Numbered from the stretch's first letter, positions 40,401-49,367 are shown. The stretch: 64,000 nt of DNA from Prionace glauca (GCA_037974335.1 CM075743.1:7637449-7701448); one strand, 5' to 3'. The notes: generated by a model not told the origin, from the sequence alone. Numbers and translations are program-made.

Positions 40401-43400
40401 AGGGTGTACTTCCCTTGTCTGTGAAGGTGGGAGGGTTCCCATGGGTGGTATTGGGGTGGGGGGGTGGGGGTGGGAATTACCCATTGCATGTGGGGGGATC
40501 TCTTTGTGCATAGCGGGTGTGGGGCCTCTGTGTGTGGGGGTGAGGGTTCCTTTTTTTAAACTGGAGATTGAGCACCCTTTTTATAAAAAAAAATCTCTGG
40601 AAACCCACCATTGCTGGCTTTTTCAGGTCCCATCCACCAGTGTGATGGTGTGGTACACCTCAAGGATTCTTTTCTTCTTCAGTATTGAATACGGTAGCAC
40701 AGTGGTTAGCACAGCCGCCTCACAGCACCAGGGACCCAGGTTCGATTCCTGGCTTGGGTCACTGTCTGTGTGGAATTTGTACGTTCTCCCCGTGTCTGTG
40801 CGGATTTCCTCTCAGAGCCCAAAGATGTGCAGATTATGTTGATTGACCACGCTAAATTGCCCCTTAATGTCAGGGAGACTAGCTGGATAAATGCGTGGGA
40901 CTGTGGGGATAGGGGCTGGGTGGGATTGTGGTTGGTGCAGACTCAATGGGCCGAATGGCCTCCTTCTGCGCTGTAAGGATTCTAGGATTCCGTAAGGTAA
41001 CGAGAAAAGCAGACTGCCCTAGCGCTGAGGTACACACTGTCCGAGCCAAACAATAAGGAAAACTCCACTCCTGTGGGCCCCTCACTTCTCCACATCCTGA
41101 GGATTCAGGACAGACCATTCAGGATGGAGGTGAGGAGACATTTCCCCACCCAAAAAGTGGTGAGCTTGAGGAATTCATTACCGCATGATGCCAAAACACT
41201 GAATGTATTCAAGGGGTGTTAGATGTAGGACTTGAGGTGAATGGGATCAAAGGTTATGACGGGAAAAGCTGGATTAGGCCATTGAGTTGGATGATCAGCC
41301 ATGATCGTGATGAATGGCGGAGCAGGCTCGAAGGGCCAAATGGCCTCCTCCCTGCTCTTACCTTCCGTGTTTCTCTGTTATCCTCTCCAATTTGCGCTCG
41401 CTGTGGGTTAAAATCATTCAAATCAGGACGGTGTTTCACAGGCCTGCTTCAAGTGACAGAGCAAATAACAGGGACACTGCTCGATTATACAACAGGCTGA
41501 GTTACACAGGACCTGACGATGCGAGTGCTGTGGTTTGCTGCTGCAGTTGATGTGGTGTCGGCTGTGGGCAGTGGTTCTCTTTGTTGGTTTGACTGAAACC
41601 TCAGGTAGGATGAGCGATTTGCTGCAATGTGCTGATTTATTCTGTGGCTCCTCCCAACCCTTATCAGTAAATCTGAATGAGGAGGAAGGAATTTCTTTAA
41701 ACTCACGGCCACAAGATCAGCACCTGATTAGCAAAACAGGGTCAGGCTTTCAAGATTATGTTGGTGATTTCTTGGGTGAATATTACTGCCTCTCCCCCAC
41801 CGCTCGTGCATTCAAAGTCTTCTGACTCCAGAGCCACAGTAATGTGGCTGACTCTCGCAGTGCAGAAGGAGGCCATTTGGCCCGTCAAGTCTGCACCAAC
41901 CTCCATCCCACCCATGCTTTATTCCCCGAGAACAACATATTTACACTACTAATCCCATTACACTAGGGTCAATTTAGCATGGCCAATCAACCTAACCCGC
42001 ACATCTTTGGACTAAGGGAGGAAACCGGAGCACCCGGAAGGAACCCATGCAGATACTTGCAGTCTCCGCACAGACAGCGACATGAGGCTAGGAATCAAAC
42101 TCAGGTCCCTGGCGCTGTGAGGCAACAGTGCTCACCACTGTGCCCCCATGCCGCCCCAGTTGTGTCAATCGCTACAAAGTCTCGGCACTGTGGGTCAACC
42201 TTCTCAAGGGCAACCAGGGATGGGCAATAAACGTTGACCTAGCCAGCGACACTCATGCCCCAGGAATGAATAAAATATTAAGGGGCCGCAGACAAAATAA
42301 AGCAAGTGGTCACCTTTCTTGACAACCATCCTGCCCACCCTCGAGTGACCCCATCCCACAGGTGGGATGGGGAGTGGTGAGGCATCAGGAAGCACATTTA
42401 CCCTGCTGCCTTACATGGACACGGGGAGAAACATGCAAACTCCACACAGAGAGACACCCAAGGTCTGCCACAGCGGCACAGTGGTTAGCACTGCTGTCCC
42501 ACAATGCCAGGGACCCGGGTTCGATTCCCGGCTAGGATGACTGTCTGTGTGGAGTGTGCATGTTCTTCCTGTGACTGCATCGGTTTCCTCTGGGTGCTGC
42601 TGTTTCCCCCCACAGTCCGATAGATAGGTGCATTGGCCATGCTAAATTCTCCCTCAGTGTACCCGAGCAGGCGCTGGAGTGTGGCGACTAGGGGATTTTC
42701 ACTGTAACTTCATTGCAATGTTAATGTGAGTCTACGTGTGACACTAATAAATAAACTTCTTCAATTTTTAAAATAGATCTAAGGCTAACCTTTGCCAGGA
42801 ATGCATTTCACACCTGTTTCTGATCCCACAAAGTGTGCATGCCCACCTGGTGAAATATTCAGGCAAGAATTGACGTGAGGCAGGATTGACAGTTCCTATG
42901 ATTCTATCCAGTTCTCAGCAGAGGTCATTGCCTTCATTACATTGTTTTTTCGAAACTGCCATTTAGGTTTTTTGTACTCTTGCACAGTGAGGCTGCAGAG
43001 TGTGGAGCAGCAGCAGGTAAACATGAATGAGAGTTTGCCCTCCCGAACAATATCTGCAGCGATTCATAGACTTCAATTATTTGAACAAATGTTTAGATAA
43101 GGTGCAGTGATATGAAAGACTTGCATTTGCATAGCACCTTTTGAGCCCTCTGAACCCTCTGAACTCATATGCTGAAAGTGTAGTCATGGTTACAGTCTAA
43201 AGAACGAACAGAACAGTCAATATATGCACAGCAAATCTGTGAAATCTTTCACATGCAGCTGGTCGGGGAGATGGGAATTTTACCGTCTCACCTGTCCGAT
43301 TGTAAGATTCCACCCGAGGAGAATGCCATTCCGTGATCCTTGCTCGTCCCAGAATTCTGGTCAGGAAGTCTGATCCTTGATGACTAAATGGAAACATTAC

Positions 43401-44113
43401 TATAGTGCGCATGCTAAAGTTTCTGGAGTGGGTCTTGAACCCAACAACCATCCGGGTAGCGAGGCTACTGTCCCTCCACTGAGCCATAGTTGAGGGACAC
43501 ACTGTGTTGGATTTTCCTGCTCTTGTACCTGGGGAATTGGACTTAGAGGAAAATTGATGAGGGAAGATTAACAAACTAAGGATGGAGACAATAAATTAGA
43601 ATCACAGAGTCCCTGCAATGCAGAAGGAGGCCATTTGGCCCATCAAGTCTGCACTGACTCTCTGACAGAACATCTCACCTGGGTCCTCCGCTGCCCTATC
43701 TCGGCAAAACCAGACATTCTCCATAGCTAATCCATTTAACCTTTTGGGACACTAAGAGGCAATTTAGCATAGCCAACCCACCCAAACTGCACATCTTTGG
43801 AGTGTGGGAAGAAACTGGAGCACCTGAATAAAACCCACACAAATACGGGGAGAATGTGCAAACTCCACACAGACAATGACCCGAGGACAGAATTGAAATT
43901 GGGTACCTGGCACTATGAGGCAGCAGTGCTATCTACTGTGCCACTGTGCCACCCAATTCCAGAGGAATTCTAGAAGAAAAATCTGCTACAAATTAATGTT
44001 CTTCTAAAACTTACACAAATACACTCCATTCTCACTTCATTATGCGCACTCACACTAATTGTTTGTTACTTACCTGCGAAGAAGATCACAAAAAAATGAA
44101 GCGAAAAATCCAT
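31368..44113 (-). CDS. Gene 2: CD300/pIgR-like short-tailed receptor, four coding exons
   Basis: Predicted 173-residue type I membrane protein from exons 44074-44113, 37158-37490, 34986-35034 and 31368-31467 (522 bases, whole codons, TAA at the end). Phases 1,1,2 equal those of gene 1. It has a signal peptide (1-17), a V domain with C37, C51, C59 and C105 at the same residue numbers as gene 1, a stalk (125-141), a membrane segment (about 149-169) containing R155, and only KLKM after it. With no tail motif and a basic residue in the membrane, it resembles activating members of paired receptor families that couple to FcR-gamma or DAP12-type adaptors. The adaptor is inferred. It lies upstream of gene 1 on the same strand; 9 kb separate its last coding exon from the gene 1 start codon. 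A secreted or decoy role is unlikely because the membrane exon is intact. Confidence 0.84.
31555..31842 (-). mobile_element. S1 SINE, tail b
   Basis: Reversed, TCACAGGTAGGCTTACATTA to AACCACTGTACTAC; the tail itself is shortened. Confidence 0.82.
31843..32405. other. Intron 3 sequence of gene 2
   Basis: No exon recognised. Short phrases (TGCATCAGATCTGAAGG, CTCTCCACAGATGTTGACGG) resemble the second foldback family, too weak to call. Confidence 0.35.
32410..33430 (+). mobile_element. LINE-C fragment split by a LINE-B insertion
   Basis: The left part (to about 32845) encodes broken text such as SREWWWTIKQCTG and IRFTPHDIK. It resumes at about 33307 with LFQYSYN-like sequence then HPVMWKIAQVSHVHKKEDKS. 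The two halves read as one RT region of a non-LTR element. Confidence 0.65.
32845..33306 (+). mobile_element. LINE-B 3' end inserted in LINE-C
   Basis: Encodes FYRCTIESILSGCITAWYGS, then non-coding 3' sequence ending CACTGTATACTAATATGTGT and AATAATAAATCAAATCAAAA. The same RT phrase appears reversed near 24370-24420. Confidence 0.75.
33455..33762 (+). mobile_element. S2 SINE, head missing
   Basis: From AATGGTGACCATGAAGCAAT through CAGCAATGTGGTTGACCCCT and GGGATGGACAACAAATGCTG to an AAAACAACAAAACAA end. Confidence 0.7.
33763..34445. other. Intron 3 sequence of gene 2
   Basis: No recognised exon or repeat. Confidence 0.4.
34450..34940 (-). mobile_element. LINE-A fragment, old
   Basis: Reversed decayed text: GGAGGCCATTCAGCCCCGCA, TTGCCTCTACCATCCTTCCA, TATGTCTCAGTTAGATCTTT. 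It ends about 45 bp from gene 2 exon 3. Confidence 0.6.
34986..35034 (-). CDS. Gene 2 exon 3: stalk
   Basis: A 49-base exon between ATTTTTAACAG|AT (35035/35034) and CAAAG|GTAAAT (34986/34985), phase 1 in and phase 2 out, the same phases as gene 1 exon 3. It encodes PKVLLAISPSDKKIQ between split codons D125 and R141. Both stalk exons begin with the dipeptide PK after the split codon and end in a basic residue, supporting common descent. Confidence 0.78.
35127..35430 (-). mobile_element. S1 SINE, tail a
   Basis: Reversed, CATAGAATCCCTATAGTGCA to ACCACTGTGCCACTGTG. Confidence 0.87.
35431..36035. other. Intron 2 sequence of gene 2
   Basis: No exon recognised; 35765-35815 resembles the diffuse GGGATTTT-type repeat (CCAGTGGGATCTTCTGC). 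Confidence 0.35.
36040..36545 (+). mobile_element. LINE-A 3' end fragment
   Basis: Encodes RMQKRFTRMLPGLDGLRYKE, LGLFSLERRKLRGDLIEVYK and WMVNTWNKL, then a 3' end with GGCCTGTTTCCATGCTGTAA. Confidence 0.82.
36546..37157. other. Intron 2 sequence of gene 2
   Basis: C-rich patch (36690-36790); no other feature recognised. Confidence 0.4.
37158..37490 (-). CDS. Gene 2 exon 2: CD300/pIgR-type V domain
   Basis: Acceptor CGCTGTGCAG|TT (37491/37490) after a pyrimidine-rich run; donor AATGAAG|GTAGGA (37158/37157); phase 1 to 1, 333 bases. Landmarks: IKC (C37), NHQKYWCKG (C51), C59, STDGRI, GEFTVTMEQL, NDEGLYWCGV (C105). Shared signatures with the gene 1 domain include QKYWC, DGRI, TQND and YWCG, and the segment after C105 (LLQDLLSLVELKIN) aligns with ILDLLSSTELKVN in gene 1. 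The domain is one residue shorter than that of gene 1. Confidence 0.93.
37690..37988 (+). mobile_element. S1 SINE, tail b
   Basis: GCAGCACAGTGGTACAGTGG to TCACTAATAAATAAAGTATA, about 200 bp upstream of the gene 2 V exon. Confidence 0.86.
38132..38437 (-). mobile_element. S1 SINE, tail a
   Basis: Reversed, CATAGAATCTTACGGAGCAG to GCAGCAGTGCTACCATGC; the outer head is lost. Confidence 0.83.
38635..38765 (-). mobile_element. LINE-A 3' terminal fragment
   Basis: AGCATGAGTAGGCCATTCAG then ACCATTCAATATGATCATGA. Confidence 0.6.
38766..39480. other. Intron 1 sequence of gene 2
   Basis: No exon or repeat recognised. Confidence 0.4.
39490..39570 (+). repeat. tRNA-like SINE head
   Basis: GGTCTCGTGATGCAATGACT with box B GGTTCAAGTCC at about 39541-39551. 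No matching body or tail was recognised; it could be an isolated head of a third SINE. Confidence 0.35.
39820..40312 (+). mobile_element. LINE-A fragment, decayed
   Basis: Starts with INRDIEYKSKVMLNL-like text, continues GAGATTTGATAGAGATGTTC, and ends GATGGGCCAAGTGGCCTCTT. Confidence 0.68.
40689..40990 (+). mobile_element. S1 SINE, tail a
   Basis: ACGGTAGCACAGTGGTTAGC to GCGCTGTAAGGATTCTAGGA. Box B is GGTTCGATTCC. Confidence 0.88.
41105..41385 (+). mobile_element. LINE-A 3' end fragment
   Basis: CAGGATGGAGGTGAGGAGAC through CAGCCATGATCGTGATGAAT and GCTCGAAGGGCCAAATGGCC. Confidence 0.7.
41815..42290 (+). mobile_element. S2 SINE split by an S1 SINE
   Basis: GACTCCAGAGCCACAGTAAT and GTGGCTGACTCTC before the insert; GTGTCAATCGCTACAAAGTC and GGGATGGGCAATAAACGTTG after it. 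Confidence 0.65.
41857..42157 (-). mobile_element. S1 SINE, tail a, nested in S2
   Basis: Reversed, GCAGTGCAGAAGGAGGCCAT to TGTGCCCCCATGCCGCCCC. Confidence 0.85.
42412..42462 (-). mobile_element. S1 middle-block stub
   Basis: ACATGGACACGGGGAGAAAC and CAAACTCCACACAGAGAG only. Confidence 0.55.
42468..42765 (+). mobile_element. S1 SINE, tail b
   Basis: AGCGGCACAGTGGTTAGCAC, box B GGTTCGATTCC, tail ACACTAATAAATAAACTTCT. Confidence 0.9.
42766..43592. other. Intron 1 sequence of gene 2
   Basis: A minus-strand open frame (43574-43197) has no recognisable domain, signal or splice context; I do not call it a gene. Confidence 0.35.
43596..43955 (-). mobile_element. S1 SINE, tail a
   Basis: Reversed, GAATCACAGAGTCCCTGCAA to CACTGTGCCACCCA, about 120 bp from gene 2 exon 1. 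Confidence 0.86.
44074..44113 (-). CDS. Gene 2 exon 1: signal peptide
   Basis: ATG at 44113-44111 opens MDFSLHFFVIFFA, ending TTCGCAG|GTAAGT at 44074/44073, phase 1, 40 coding bases. The next exon completes V14 and adds TWA, giving a likely cleavage after A17 (VTWA). The upstream minus-strand sequence holds an AP-1-type heptamer and an ETS core. Confidence 0.8.
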
Positions 44114-44179
44114 ATCTTACGTTTAAAAGATGAACAATTGTCATGGAGAAAGTTATGGAACTGCTCCTATTTTTTCACT

Positions 44180-44251
44180 TGACTCAGAGTTCTGGGTCAC
44201 GTAACAGAAAACAAGAAGATAATTTTTCATCTTCTTAAGTTCACAGGAAGT
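44180..44251 (-). promoter_or_regulatory. Putative AP-1 and ETS sites upstream of gene 2
   Basis: A perfect AP-1 heptamer (TGACTCA/TGAGTCA) lies at 44180-44186 and an ETS core (ACAGGAAGT on the plus strand) at 44243-44251, within 140 bp of the gene 2 ATG. Between them an 8-base inverted repeat (AAGAAGAT / ATCTTCTT) sits near 44214-44238. Motif matches only; no TATA box is seen at the expected distance. Confidence 0.25.
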
Positions 44252-44344
44252 ATATTTTAAGGAATGGGGAAGGACGAATGTCAAGATGAATTATTTTGCT
44301 CTCAGCAAAAAAAAAGAAACAGTGGATCCTGGAGATCAAAAAAA

Positions 44345-44465
44345 ATGATGTGGGTATGCCGGCGTTGGACTGGCGTAAACACAGTAAAAAGTCTGACAAC
44401 ACCAGGTTTTAGTCCAACCGATTTATCGGTTGGACTAAAACCTGGTGTTGTCAGACTTTTTACTG
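44345..44465 (-). mobile_element. Foldback retroposon copy 3, collapsed to a near-perfect palindrome
   Basis: Extension ATGATGTGGGTATGCCGGCG at the left, then two perfect 41-bp arms (44382-44422 and 44425-44465) separated by TT. Flanked by GATC plus eight A on both sides. Confidence 0.88.
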
Positions 44466-44477
44466 ATCAAAAAAAAC

Positions 44478-45005
44478 CCAGAGGAAATACTCTTCAAGAG
44501 ATGTCCTGGATGGGGCACAGGGAGTGTGTGGGAGCTGAGGGGCTACAAGGAACAAGGACTATTCTGTCTTTAATTGTGACAAGGTCCCACAGCGCTGGGA
44601 GTGCAGGGTATGTGTTTGCCACCTAAACCAGCCCTTGCTCTTAAGAGGCATGTCCAGCAATGGGATTGGGAATCATGGAGTCGGGACTCTCCTGGCATTT
44701 TTAAAGAGGTTGCGAGTCATGCCAACTCAGCCCTAATCTGGCCCATTGCCTCTACTCCTCTCTCCACAAATGCTGTCAGATCTGCTAACTATGCGTTTGA
44801 ATTATTTTGCTCTTTTTTGAATGTTTTGATGGATTTGTTTTGTCTGCTTCTGCAAATCTGGCAAAGTGTGCCTAGTTTTTGGGTCTTTGTTCAAGAAGAG
44901 AAGGATTTGATATGTGAATGTCAAGAGAATGCCAAATTATTGATTTTGATAGCTAGCTGGGCAATATGCCAATCACCAGCTACCATAGATAATCCAGAAC
45001 ACTTG
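44478..45005. other. Upstream of gene 2, no gene seen
   Basis: A 142-codon plus-strand frame here has no known domain; CCACAAATGCTGTCAGATCT near 44765 is a stub of the second foldback family. Confidence 0.35.
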
Positions 45006-45006
45006 G

Positions 45007-45325
45007 CGACACGGTGGCACAGTGGTTAGCATTGCTGCGTCACAGCAGCAGGAACCCGGATTCAATACAAGCCTCCGTCACTGTCTGCGTGGAGTTTGCA
45101 CTTTCTCCCTGTGTCTGCGTGGGTTTCCTCTGGGTGCTCCCGTTTCCTCCTATATTCCAAAGACGTGCTGATTAGGTGGATTGGCCATGCTAAATTGCTC
45201 CTTAACGATATGTAGGTCGGGGGATCGACAGAAGAAAAACTTGGGGTTACGAGGGATAGGGCCTGGGTGGGATTGTTGTTGGAAATTCAATGCAAGCTCC
45301 TTCTGCAGTGCAGGGATTCAATGAC
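45007..45325 (+). mobile_element. S1 SINE, tail a
   Basis: GACACGGTGGCACAGTGGTT to GCAGTGCAGGGATTCAATGA. Box B has decayed to GATTCAATACA. Confidence 0.83.
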
Positions 45326-46600
45326 ATTAAATGACATCCACTTCACCTTGAGCTAGAAGGGGCAGATCTCCTGAGAGCTGGTACTAGCACCCTATTTATC
45401 AATGCACACCCTCTCTCTCTCTTCACCCTACCCATTCCGTAGCTTATGTGAGGGCTGCCACCTCTCTTACAGCTGCCAAACATTCATCCTGACTTTGTCA
45501 ATGAGCTACCAAGGGAAGAGCTATAGACATCTGCAGCTTGTCACTCTTATTTGATTGTGTCTTGGTGTCCAAAAGCGGGTCTAACTAATCTGGTGCAGGG
45601 ATTGACAGATAGTGCTGATTGGGCATATGAATGTTTCCTTTGTTTGGTTTCTAAATTGCTTGGAGAGGAAGTACCCAAGTTTCTGTTGTCATCTGTTATT
45701 CCTTTGCTCCTTAATCCAATCACACTGGAGCCTAGCTTCAAACTTTAATGATCTGTTGCTTGCAACATTCCTCTTGACCTTAAGGCTGATTGCTAGAATG
45801 GGCAAATGGTCATTATAAGTCAATTTGTCATTAATATCTCCTCTCGTGGCTTGGCACTTTCTTTTATAATGCTCCAATGAAGTACCCCAGAATGTTTTAG
45901 TCTATTAAAGGATTTAAATAAATGCAAATTGTTATTCTTGCTGTTGTCAACACCTGATTCATGAATTAGTCACTGAGAGGCCCATATGACATGAAATAAA
46001 TTCAAAACTTTATTGTTTTGCCATGTTTAAAACAATGGGCTTGCTGCTGAATGAAACATAGATGGTTGCCACAAGTCACACGATCCCAGGACTGACCTTT
46101 TGTTCTGGGAGTTATCATCTTGAGTCACCACAACAAAATAATTCTTCACTCCACTTGTAAAATCTCACACTTCATTGCACATAAATCTTGCAATCAATGG
46201 AAGCAGAGGGCGTGCAGGTGGTTTGGATTCTAAACTGGAACGATCACAAAACTCATTAAAATGGAAGTGATGCTCATAGCCACCTCCTCTCACTCCTAAG
46301 GAATGGAATCCTGGCCACAAGTATAGAAACCAATTGTTAAGCTGCAATTAACCATTAATGGGTCATGTCCTATGATCCAAGCCTCTGGCCCCTTGATGGT
46401 TTTAACATGGCATCATTGGGCTTCATGGGCAGAGTGTTGAGAATCTAGCAATCTGGCTGAGCAAGCAGTCAGTTACCACCTCTCAATCCATCTAATTTTC
46501 AAAGTCTTTGATCAAGCAGTCAGCTCAGAGAAAGTTCAGTGAGTTAGAGCACCATTCATTTCAGATTTTCACCCAGACACCTCAATCCAGATGCTCATCA
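45326..46600. other. Intergenic, 1.3 kb without a recognised gene
   Basis: No exon, RNA gene or known repeat recognised. Confidence 0.4.
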
Positions 46601-46609
46601 AGATTGAAC

Positions 46610-46800
46610 TCAGCCACAAAGGAAACAATTCCTGGACTTTGACTTTTTGGACTCATTGGCCGGAATTTTACCGGCCCACCCGACCACAGGAATCGAAGCA
46701 GGCGAGGGGTGCTCAATGGAAAGGTCCATTGATCTCGGGCGGAATCTTATGGTTTCGGAACGAGCGAAATGGTAAAATCCCACCCATCGAGTCTGCACTG
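46610..46800. repeat. Diffuse repeat with inverted ends
   Basis: GGCCGGAATTTTACCGGCCC at one end and AATGGTAAAATCCCACCCAT at the other. The preceding phrase CTGGACTTTGACTTTTTGGA recurs near 63114. Family not recognised. Confidence 0.4.
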
Positions 46801-46949
46801 ACAATACAAAAGAGCATCAAACCTGGGCCTTCCCTTCCTAACCATTTTATACCACCCCCACTTAATTGAACAAAAACAAATTCTGCTTAATAACAAAATA
46901 TCAAAGGACATTATTCTGATCCAGAATTGATACAGCTGCTACAAGAAGC

Positions 46950-47620
46950 ATGGATGCCAATAGGGAAGATGGTGGCATGTTGGTATTGTTACTGGTATAA
47001 GTAATCCAGGGTAATGACGTGGATTCAAATCCCACCCTGACAGATGGCGAATTTTAAATTTAACCAAAAGAAATTAAAAATGGTGACTATGATCATTCTA
47101 AAAAACCCATCTTGTTCATTAATGCCCTTTAAGGAAAGAAAGCTACCATCTACCATAATTCTATAAGATATGGAGCAGAATTAGGCCATTCGGCCTATCG
47201 AATCTGCTCCACATTCAATCATGGCTGATAACTTTTCCAACCCCATTCTCCCACTTTTTCTCCGTAACCCATGAGTCCTTTACCAACCAAGAACCTATCT
47301 ATCTCTATCTTAAATGCACTCAATGACCTGGCCTCCACGGCCTTCTCTGGCAATGAATTTCTCTAATTCACTACACTTTGAAGAAATTCCTCCTCCTCAT
47401 CTCAGTTCTAAAGGGTTGTCCATTTATTCTGAGGCTGTGGCTTCAGGTCCTAGACCTACCCAGCCCGATCTACATGCGGCTACAGATCCACAGCAATGAG
47501 GTTGACACTCAACAGCCACTCAGCTCAAGGGCAATTAGGCATGGGCAACAAATGTTGGCCTGGCCAGTGATGCCCACATGCCATGAAAGAATAAAGGATA
47601 AAATGGAATCACCAACCTTT
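46950..47620 (+). mobile_element. S2 SINE split by LINE-A
   Basis: Head with box B-like GATTCAAATCC near 47020-47032, middle to about 47155, then the LINE insert, then TCCACAGCAATGAGGTTGAC and CAATTAGGCATGGGCAACAA. Confidence 0.68.
47156..47462 (-). mobile_element. LINE-A fragment nested in S2
   Basis: Reversed, TTAGGCCATTCGGCCTATCG to CTGAGGCTGTGGCTTCAGGT. Confidence 0.72.
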
Positions 47621-47760
47621 TACACCATTTCTCAGATTCAGGCATTTGCTCTAAAGGGATTAATTGTAAATTTTGTGAAGCTAAGGTTGCATTAATATTG
47701 ATGGCCACTTGTGTTTTGTAATTTGTTACCATGCTTTTATTCAACCATCTTATGCCTAAA

Positions 47761-48078
47761 ATTCATAGAATCCTACAGTGCAGAAAGAGGCCCATCGAGT
47801 CTGCAACGAACACAATCCCACCCAGGCCCTACCCCCACATATTATACCCACTAATTCCTCTAACCTACACATCCCTGGACGCTATGGGGCAATTTCTTAG
47901 CACGGCCAATTAACCTAACCCGCACATCTTTGGGAAGAAACCAGAGCACCCGGAGGAAACCCACGCAGTCACGAGGAGAATGTGCAAACTCCACACAGAC
48001 AGTGACACGAGCCAGGAATCGAACCTAGGACCCTGGAGCTGTGAAGCAGCAGTGCTAACCACTGTGCCACCATGATAT
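47761..48078 (-). mobile_element. S1 SINE, tail a
   Basis: Reversed, TTCATAGAATCCTACAGTGC to CCACTGTGCCACCATG. Confidence 0.87.
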
Positions 48079-48540
48079 GCGAAGTTGATGCCCCTCCTAA
48101 ATGTGTATTGAACAATGTCCATAGTGTGCTATTTTCTTTAGACATGTTCATTAATTTACTTTTGGGATGGTGAAAAATGTTCACATTGTTTTTGCTACAA
48201 TGGGCAGGTCAGATGCCAGTGCTGTTATGTGCGTCTTATCGTGTACTGCGTGTAATCAAAGTGAAAATTCCTCAGAGTAAAAGTTGTTGATTTTTTTTTC
48301 TCTTTCTGGACACACATCCGTCAGGTTAGGTGTAAATTGAAGCCAATTTAACTTTAAATAAATTCCAAATGTTTTTTAAAATTGCTGACTAAAGTATGAG
48401 TATGTTTTTGTCTCAGGAAAAGATCAGTGTCAGCAAAACCTGTAACGGAAATGAAAGGAATCGAGGAAGTATGAACTGTCATTCCTTAGCAAATTTATAG
48501 CACCAAAGCAACAGTTTGTTTTTCTATAAAAGCAAAATGG
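48079..48540. other. Intergenic, no gene seen
   Basis: AT-rich; no exon or repeat recognised. Confidence 0.4.
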
Positions 48541-48544
48541 TGGA

Positions 48545-48688
48545 ATCTGAAGCAAAAACAGAAAATGCTGGAAAATCTCAGCAGGTCTGACAGCATCTGC
48601 AGAGACAGAATTGGCTCCATTCTTTCTCTGCACAGATGCCGTCAGACCTGCCGACATTTTCCAGCATTCCCTGTTTTTGCTTGCTTTA
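48545..48688 (-). mobile_element. Second foldback family, copy 2
   Basis: Arms AACAGAAAATGCTGGAAAAT plus CTCAGCAGGTCTGACAGCAT against GATGCCGTCAGACCTGCCGA plus CATTTTCCAGCATTCCCTGT, loop about 38 bp. A short extension lies on the left. Confidence 0.75.
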
Positions 48689-48775
48689 ACCTAGTGTTTT
48701 TAATATTGCGAAATGTTCCAATGTGCTTCACTGGAGTGTGGTCAGGCAAACTTTGACACTGAAACACATATGGGC

Positions 48776-49095
48776 ACCACGGTGGCACAGTGGTTAGCCA
48801 CGCCGCCTCACAGCACCAGGGACCCGGGTTCAATTCTGGCTTCGCTCACTGTCTGAGTGGAGTTTGTACCCTTTCCTCGTGTCTGCATGGGTTTCCTTCG
48901 GGCGCTCCAGTTTCCTCCCACAGTCTGAAGATGTGCAGGTTAGGTTGATTGGCCAGGCTAAATTGACCCTAGTGTCAGGAAGACTAGCAGGCTAAATGTG
49001 TGGGGCTATGGGAATAGGGCCTGGATGGGATTGTGGTCAGTACAGACTTGATGGCCAAATGGCCTCCTTCTGTACTGTAGGGGTTCTATGATTAA
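48776..49095 (+). mobile_element. S1 SINE, tail a
   Basis: CACCACGGTGGCACAGTGGT to TGTACTGTAGGGGTTCTATG. Confidence 0.88.
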
Positions 49096-49367
49096 CACAA
49101 CTGAGTGGAAGTTTGGGGTAAGGTTTTAAGGAGTCTTGAAGGAGGAAACAGGTGCAAAGATAAGGGAAGGCGTTCTGGAGCTTAGGGCAGAAGCAGCTGA
49201 AGGCTTAATGGCACTGCCATGGCACAGGGAGTGGAATTAGAGAAATACAGAGTGTCATAGGGCTGATTGAGGTTACAGAGACAGGAAAGTGAGATTGGAA
49301 TACATGAGAATTTCAAATTTGAGGTAGTGTCGGATCTTTAGCTGACTATTAGCACCAGATCCAAGAT

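Noticed and set aside
43197-43574. 125-codon minus-strand frame within gene 2 intron 1 as an extra exon
   Set aside because: No GT-AG borders in a phase matching gene 2, and no Ig or membrane character.
44601-45029. 142-codon plus-strand frame as a protein gene
   Set aside because: It runs into an SINE head and shows no domain; the hydrophobic part is tryptophan/cysteine-rich without signal or splice context.
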